Origin: Streptomyces inusitatus
GTDB taxonomy: Bacteria; Actinomycetota; Actinomycetes; Streptomycetales; Streptomycetaceae
Length of the DNA stretch: 64,000 nucleotides
NCBI RefSeq assembly: GCF_014651115.1
Contig: NZ_BMWG01000002.1
Coordinates: 406,907-470,906, forward strand
Direction: 5' to 3'
Below, piece after piece: positions 60,689-64,000 of the stretch (positions are counted from its first letter, which is position 1; the number at the start of each line of letters is the position of its first letter). The notes under the pieces are model-generated. The model was not told the origin of the DNA, searched no databases, and was given only the letters and a program-made list of their open reading frames with translations. Both the position numbers and the translations under genes were made by a program.

Positions 60689-60889
60689 ATGCAGACCGCA
60701 CCGACCGCCAGCCCGTCCATCACCGGCGCCCTGCGTGCCGTGGAGTCCCTGCTTCTCGGCGGCGGACAGCGCACCGCGCGCCGCAACGCCTGGTCGGCGG
60801 TGCTGGAGGACCGCGGCCGGGCCAGGGACCGGGCCGAGGCCCAGCATGTACTGGAGGCCGTGGCTGGTACCGCCCCACAGGCCACGTAA
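60689..60889 (+). CDS. Small conserved-looking hypothetical protein
   Basis: A 66-residue soluble protein with an Ala/Arg-rich helical pattern: SITGALRAVESLLLGGGQRT, ARRNAWSAVLEDRGRARDRA, HVLEAVAG. It starts at ATG 60689 after a weak GGGGGG site. Third positions are G/C rich and the composition is that of a helical protein. It sits between lipA and the DUF4191 gene. Function unknown; small proteins of this size are often annotated here in Streptomyces. Confidence 0.65.
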   Translation: MQTAPTASPSITGALRAVESLLLGGGQRTARRNAWSAVLEDRGRARDRAEAQHVLEAVAGTAPQAT

Positions 60890-60899
60890 ACTTCCGGTT

Positions 60900-61610
60900 A
60901 TGGCGAGGAAGGCAAAATCAGACGGCGCTGACGCCGCTGCGAACCCGGGGCGACTGAAGCAGATCGCTCAGACCTACAAGATGACCCGAAAGGCCGACCC
61001 GAAGGTCGGTCTGATCATCGCGGCTGTGGGAATCGTCACCTTCGGTGTCTTCCTCGCGATCGGCTTCTGGGTCGGCCACCCCATCTATCTGGGCATTCTG
61101 GGCTTCCTCCTGGCGTTCCTCGCGATGGCGATCATCTTCGGCCGCCGTGCCGAGCGGGCGGCTTTCGGCCAGATGGAGGGCCAGCCCGGCGCTGCCGCCG
61201 CCGTTCTCCAGAACGTGGGACGCGGCTGGTCCACCACCCCGGCGGTCGCGATGAACCGCAGCCAGGACGTGATCCACCGCGCCGTCGGCCGCGCCGGCAT
61301 CGTGCTGGTGGCCGAGGGCAACCCGAACCGGCTGAAGTCGCTGCTGGCGGCCGAGAAGAAGAAGATGGCGCGCATCGTGCTGGACGTACCGGTGCACGAC
61401 ATCATCGTGGGCACCGAAGAGGGCCAGGTGCCGCTGAAGAAGGTCCGTACGACCATGCTGAAGCTGCCGCGAGTACTCTCCGGCGCGCAGGTGGCGGCCG
61501 CGAACGACCGGCTTCGGGCACTTGGGGATCTTATGAGCAATATGCCCATGCCGAAGGGGCCCATGCCCAAGGGCATGCGGATGCCGCGCGGCGGCCCGAA
61601 GACCCGCTGA
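60900..61610 (+). CDS. DUF4191 membrane protein
   Basis: A 236-residue conserved actinobacterial protein. A basic N terminus (RLKQIAQTYKMTRKADPKVG) precedes two membrane helices (about residues 38-60 and 65-84), then a cytoplasmic part with GRGWSTTPAVAMNRSQDVIH and HDIIVGTEEGQVPLKK. The C-terminal end is Met/Pro/Gly-rich (MPMPKGPMPKGMRMPRG). TAAACT lies 7 bp before the ATG and no ribosome site is seen, so it is probably leaderless. It sits between lipA and glnA as in mycobacteria. Function not established. Confidence 0.9.
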   Translation: MARKAKSDGADAAANPGRLKQIAQTYKMTRKADPKVGLIIAAVGIVTFGVFLAIGFWVGHPIYLGILGFLLAFLAMAIIFGRRAERAAFGQMEGQPGAAAAVLQNVGRGWSTTPAVAMNRSQDVIHRAVGRAGIVLVAEGNPNRLKSLLAAEKKKMARIVLDVPVHDIIVGTEEGQVPLKKVRTTMLKLPRVLSGAQVAAANDRLRALGDLMSNMPMPKGPMPKGMRMPRGGPKTR

Positions 61611-61643
61611 GGCACGCGTTCCGCGCGTCCGACTGACTGACTG

Positions 61644-61692
61644 ACGAATGGCTGAGGGGCTCCCGGATTCCGGGAGCCCCTCAGCCATTCGT
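61644..61692. terminator. Very long bidirectional terminator
   Basis: A perfect 23-bp stem (starting ACGAATGGCTGAGGGGCTCC) with only a 3-nt loop, ATT, lies between the convergent DUF4191 and RDD genes. A GACT/CTGA tandem run sits just before it. Confidence 0.9.
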
Positions 61693-61728
61693 CGTTTCCG
61701 TGTCTCTCCGCGTCTCCGCGTCTCCGTG

Positions 61729-62196
61729 CTAGATCCGGACCTGTACGGCACGGGCGAGGCGGTCGTGCAGCCCGCGCCCGTCGCGGTCCCAGATGAGCGC
61801 CGGGATCGCGAGGCAGAGCAGCGCGCTGCGCACCACGACCCGCCCGACGCCGAGCCTGCCCCCGTCCGCGGAGACCACGGCGAGGCCCAGGACGCGCTTT
61901 CCGGGGGTGAAGCCGACAGTGCCGACGGTGAGCACGTTCAGTACGAGAAAGACGGCCAGGGCCCAGTTTCCCGCGGCCTGCCGGTCGCCGTCGGCGAGGA
62001 GTCCGTACGCGATCAGGAAGCAGAGCCCCCAGTCGATGAAAAGGGCGCCGAAGCGCCGTCCGAGGGGGGCCATGGAGCCCGGTCCTGCCTCCGGCAGACC
62101 GAGCCGCTTGCCCCGGTGCCCGAAGTCGGCGCCCATCTCCTCGGCCGCCGCGCGGGGCCCCGAGAGCCACGATCCGATTACTTGCCTGTTGTCCAC
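61729..62196 (-). CDS. RDD-family membrane protein
   Basis: A 155-residue protein with three or four membrane helices. The RDD signature residues are in [20 protein letters not shown] (Arg, then Asp in the first helix) and the late motif [18 protein letters not shown] (second Asp region). [15 protein letters not shown] is a typical loop. I start at GTG 62196 ([13 protein letters not shown]), with TACCGT a few bp upstream and no ribosome site, suggesting a leaderless mRNA. It is divergent from glnA. The role is unknown; some RDD proteins act as ion antiporters. Confidence 0.88.
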   Translation of the reverse strand: MDNRQVIGSWLSGPRAAAEEMGADFGHRGKRLGLPEAGPGSMAPLGRRFGALFIDWGLCFLIAYGLLADGDRQAAGNWALAVFLVLNVLTVGTVGFTPGKRVLGLAVVSADGGRLGVGRVVVRSALLCLAIPALIWDRDGRGLHDRLARAVQVRI

Positions 62197-62293
62197 CCGT
62201 CCACGGTACTGCGCCCGGTTTCCCCTCCTTCCGCCCGGTCCCGGTTCCGGGCGGAACGCCCGGCGCGCCGGGCCGCCGCCCCGTACCGCCCCG

Positions 62294-62332
62294 GTTAACT
62301 TGTGCGAAACAAATGGGTCATGCTGGAGAAAT
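62294..62332 (+). promoter_or_regulatory. GlnR box upstream of glnA
   Basis: GTTAAC-n6-GAAAC-n6-GTCAT-n6-GAAAT matches the Streptomyces GlnR consensus of alternating gTnAC and GAAAC half-sites at 11-bp spacing. It ends 99 bp before the glnA start. GlnR activates glnA under nitrogen limitation (established in Streptomyces). Confidence 0.85.
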
Positions 62333-62431
62333 CCCGTCTGCCTAAGGTCGGGGCTGCGCGCGCCACCGCACTGGCCGCACGACCGAGCTGTACAAACCCG
62401 CCCCGCCCGGGACGGGAGTAGGAGGAGTTGG

Positions 62432-63841
62432 ATGTTCCAGAACGCCGACGACGTCAAGAAGTACATCGCCGACGAGGACGTCAAGTTCATCGACGTTCGA
62501 TTCTGCGACCTGCCTGGCGTGATGCAGCACTTCACGATCCCGGCCGCGGCGTTCGACCCGACCGAGGAGCTGGCCTTCGACGGCTCCTCGATCCGCGGCT
62601 TCCAGGCGATCCACGAGTCCGACATGGCGCTCCGCGCCGACCTGTCGACGGCCCGTGTCGATCCCTTCCGCCGGGACAAGACGGTCAACATCAACTTCTT
62701 CATCCACGACCCGATCACGGGCGAGCAGTACAGCCGCGACCCGCGCAACATCGCCAAGAAGGCCGAGACCTACCTCGCCTCCACCGGCATCGCGGACACC
62801 GCGTACTTCGGCCCCGAGGCCGAGTTCTACGTCTTTGACTCGGTGCGCTTCAACACCTCCGCCAACGAGGGCTTCTACCACATCGACTCCGAGGCCGGCG
62901 CCTGGAACACCGGCAAGGTCGAGGACAACCGCGGCTACAAGGTCCGCTACAAGGGCGGCTACTTCCCCGCCCCGCCGGTGGACCACTTCGCCGACCTCCG
63001 CGCGGAGATCTCCCTCGAACTGGACCGCCAGGGCCTCCAGGTCGAGCGCCAGCACCACGAGGTGGGCACGGCCGGCCAGGCCGAGATCAACTACAAGTTC
63101 AACACCCTCCTCGCCGCCGCCGACGACCTGATGCTCTTCAAGTACATCGTGAAGAACGTCGCCTGGCGCAACGGCAAGACCGCCACCTTCATGCCGAAGC
63201 CGATCTTCGGCGACAACGGCTCGGGCATGCACGTCCACCAGTCCCTCTGGCAGGGCGGCGTGCCGCTCTTCTACGACGAGCAGGGTTACGCCGGTCTCTC
63301 CGACACCGCGCGCTACTACATCGGCGGCATCCTCAAGCACGCCCCCTCGCTCCTGGCCTTCACCAACCCCACGGTGAACTCCTACCACCGCCTCGTGCCC
63401 GGCTTCGAGGCCCCGGTCAACATGGTCTACTCCCAGCGCAACCGCTCCGCCGCGATGCGGATCCCGATCACGGGCTCCAACCCCAAGGCCAAGCGCGTCG
63501 AATTCCGCGCCCCGGACCCCTCCTCCAACCCCTACCTCGCCTTCTCCGCCCTCCTCCTCGCGGGCCTCGACGGCGTCAAGAACAAGATCGAGCCCGCCGA
63601 GCCGATCGACAAGGACCTCTACGAGCTCGCCCCCGAAGAGCACGCGAGCGTCCCCCAGGTCCCCACCTCCCTCCCGGCCGTCCTCGACGCCCTGGAGTCC
63701 GACAACGAGTACCTCCAGGCCGGCGGCGTCTTCACCTCCGACCTCATCGAGACCTGGATCGACTACAAGCGCACCCACGAGATCGCCCCGATCCAGCTGC
63801 GCCCCCACCCGCACGAGTTCGAGCTGTACTTCGACATCTAG
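62432..63841 (+). CDS. glnA: Glutamine synthetase type I
   Basis: A 469-residue GSI-beta enzyme that makes glutamine from glutamate and ammonia. Motifs: [39 protein letters not shown] (ATP/metal), [23 protein letters not shown], and the adenylylation loop [10 protein letters not shown] with the target Tyr, so it is probably switched by GlnE. GGAGGAG lies about 5 bp before the ATG. A GlnR box is upstream. The 3' half uses many CTC/TCC/CCC codons, more C-biased than its start. Confidence 0.98.
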   Translation: MFQNADDVKKYIADEDVKFIDVRFCDLPGVMQHFTIPAAAFDPTEELAFDGSSIRGFQAIHESDMALRADLSTARVDPFRRDKTVNINFFIHDPITGEQYSRDPRNIAKKAETYLASTGIADTAYFGPEAEFYVFDSVRFNTSANEGFYHIDSEAGAWNTGKVEDNRGYKVRYKGGYFPAPPVDHFADLRAEISLELDRQGLQVERQHHEVGTAGQAEINYKFNTLLAAADDLMLFKYIVKNVAWRNGKTATFMPKPIFGDNGSGMHVHQSLWQGGVPLFYDEQGYAGLSDTARYYIGGILKHAPSLLAFTNPTVNSYHRLVPGFEAPVNMVYSQRNRSAAMRIPITGSNPKAKRVEFRAPDPSSNPYLAFSALLLAGLDGVKNKIEPAEPIDKDLYELAPEEHASVPQVPTSLPAVLDALESDNEYLQAGGVFTSDLIETWIDYKRTHEIAPIQLRPHPHEFELYFDI

Positions 63842-63891
63842 GAACACCCCGGGCCGGAGCGGATCTCCCCGCTCCCCCGAGCTGTCCACCA

Positions 63892-63935
63892 GCCGTCGGC
63901 CACGCGCTTCCTTCCCGGAAGCCGTGGCCGGCGGC
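63892..63935 (+). terminator. Terminator after glnA
   Basis: GCCGTCGGCCACGCGCTTCC pairs with GGAAGCCGTGGCCGGCGGC (one bulged base, one G-T pair) around TTCCC. A second smaller hairpin, GGAGCGG/CCGCTCC, precedes it at about 63856-63875. Confidence 0.8.
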
Positions 63936-63964
63936 CGTTTCCGTCCATGGCACAGAATGGGCGC

Positions 63965-64000
63965 ATGACCGATCAGGAGGACGAGAACGCCCGGCAGGCC
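63965..64000 (+). CDS. Possible start of a downstream gene (truncated by window)
   Basis: ATG at 63965 opens MTDQEDENARQA and stays open to the window end. CAGAAT lies 6 bp upstream, which would make it leaderless. Too short to name. Confidence 0.4.
   Translation, partial: MTDQEDENARQA

Noticed and set aside
1..64000. CRISPR arrays, tRNA or rRNA genes, prophage or conjugative elements
   Set aside because: I saw no regularly spaced repeats, no tRNA-like CCA/anticodon structure, and no integrase, capsid or relaxase genes.

Overview
The window is high-GC actinobacterial chromosome, almost certainly Streptomyces. Codon third positions are strongly G/C, GTG starts are common, terminators are long GC hairpins without T-tracts, and the gene order is typical: an actinobacterial qcrCAB/ctaCDF respiratory cluster, PspA, cobalamin genes, lipBA and glnA. 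From memory, much of the order (trpD, ctaE, qcrCAB, ctaF, ctaCD, adenosine-kinase-like gene, erpA-like gene, glycerate kinase, cobUTS, pepA, lipB, lipA, DUF4191, RDD, glnA) also occurs in Mycobacterium tuberculosis around Rv2192c-Rv2220, so this is conserved core rather than an island. I see no prophage, CRISPR array, rRNA, tRNA or biosynthetic gene cluster.

Layout. 1-4.9 kb: end of an OmpR-type regulator, an SLC13 permease behind a PHO-box-like repeat, glycerate kinase, and a convergent class V aminotransferase/desulfurase-like gene whose leader carries a SAM-IV riboswitch and a six-codon upstream ORF. 5-15.6 kb (mostly minus strand): trpD, then the aerobic terminal chain: qcrCAB with ctaE, and ctaCDF, each with 4-nt start/stop overlaps. 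A receiver-like protein and an L,D-transpeptidase lipoprotein lie between the two oxidase blocks. 15.9-22.3 kb: a desulfurase-TusA fusion, a PfkB kinase, a secreted or anchored protein, erpA and nadA, a group linked by Fe-S and NAD chemistry. 22.3-34.1 kb: an HAE1-type RND exporter with a two-component system, PspA with its partner, a DUF3043 protein, a methyltransferase, an ABC exporter and an HtrA-like lipoprotein protease, an envelope-centred group. 34.2-40.2 kb: late cobalamin assembly (cobU fused to a metallo-beta-lactamase-like domain, cobT, cobS) interrupted by a DUF2156 aminoacyl-lipid synthase-like gene and a membrane protein. 40.3-49.4 kb: pepA, then all three pyruvate dehydrogenase parts (lpdA E3, lipoylated E2, aceE E1) with a GntR/FCD regulator. 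49.5-58.3 kb: regulators and accessory enzymes. 58.5-64 kb: lipB and lipA, which make the lipoyl cofactor for the E2, then DUF4191, RDD, and glnA behind a GlnR box.

No wholly new multi-gene system is evident. The most interesting signals are regulatory or architectural: the SAM-IV riboswitch followed by a tiny ORF; a 17-bp palindrome inside the aceE promoter with a related 10-bp palindrome before lpdA, suggesting a small local PDH regulon for the adjacent GntR protein; palindromes at the ctaE start codon and upstream of ctaC; the IscS-TusA and MBL-CobU fusions; a 176-bp MITE with TA ends just upstream of gntR; and a dispersed intergenic repeat that flanks a two-gene block and supplies the stop codon of one gene.
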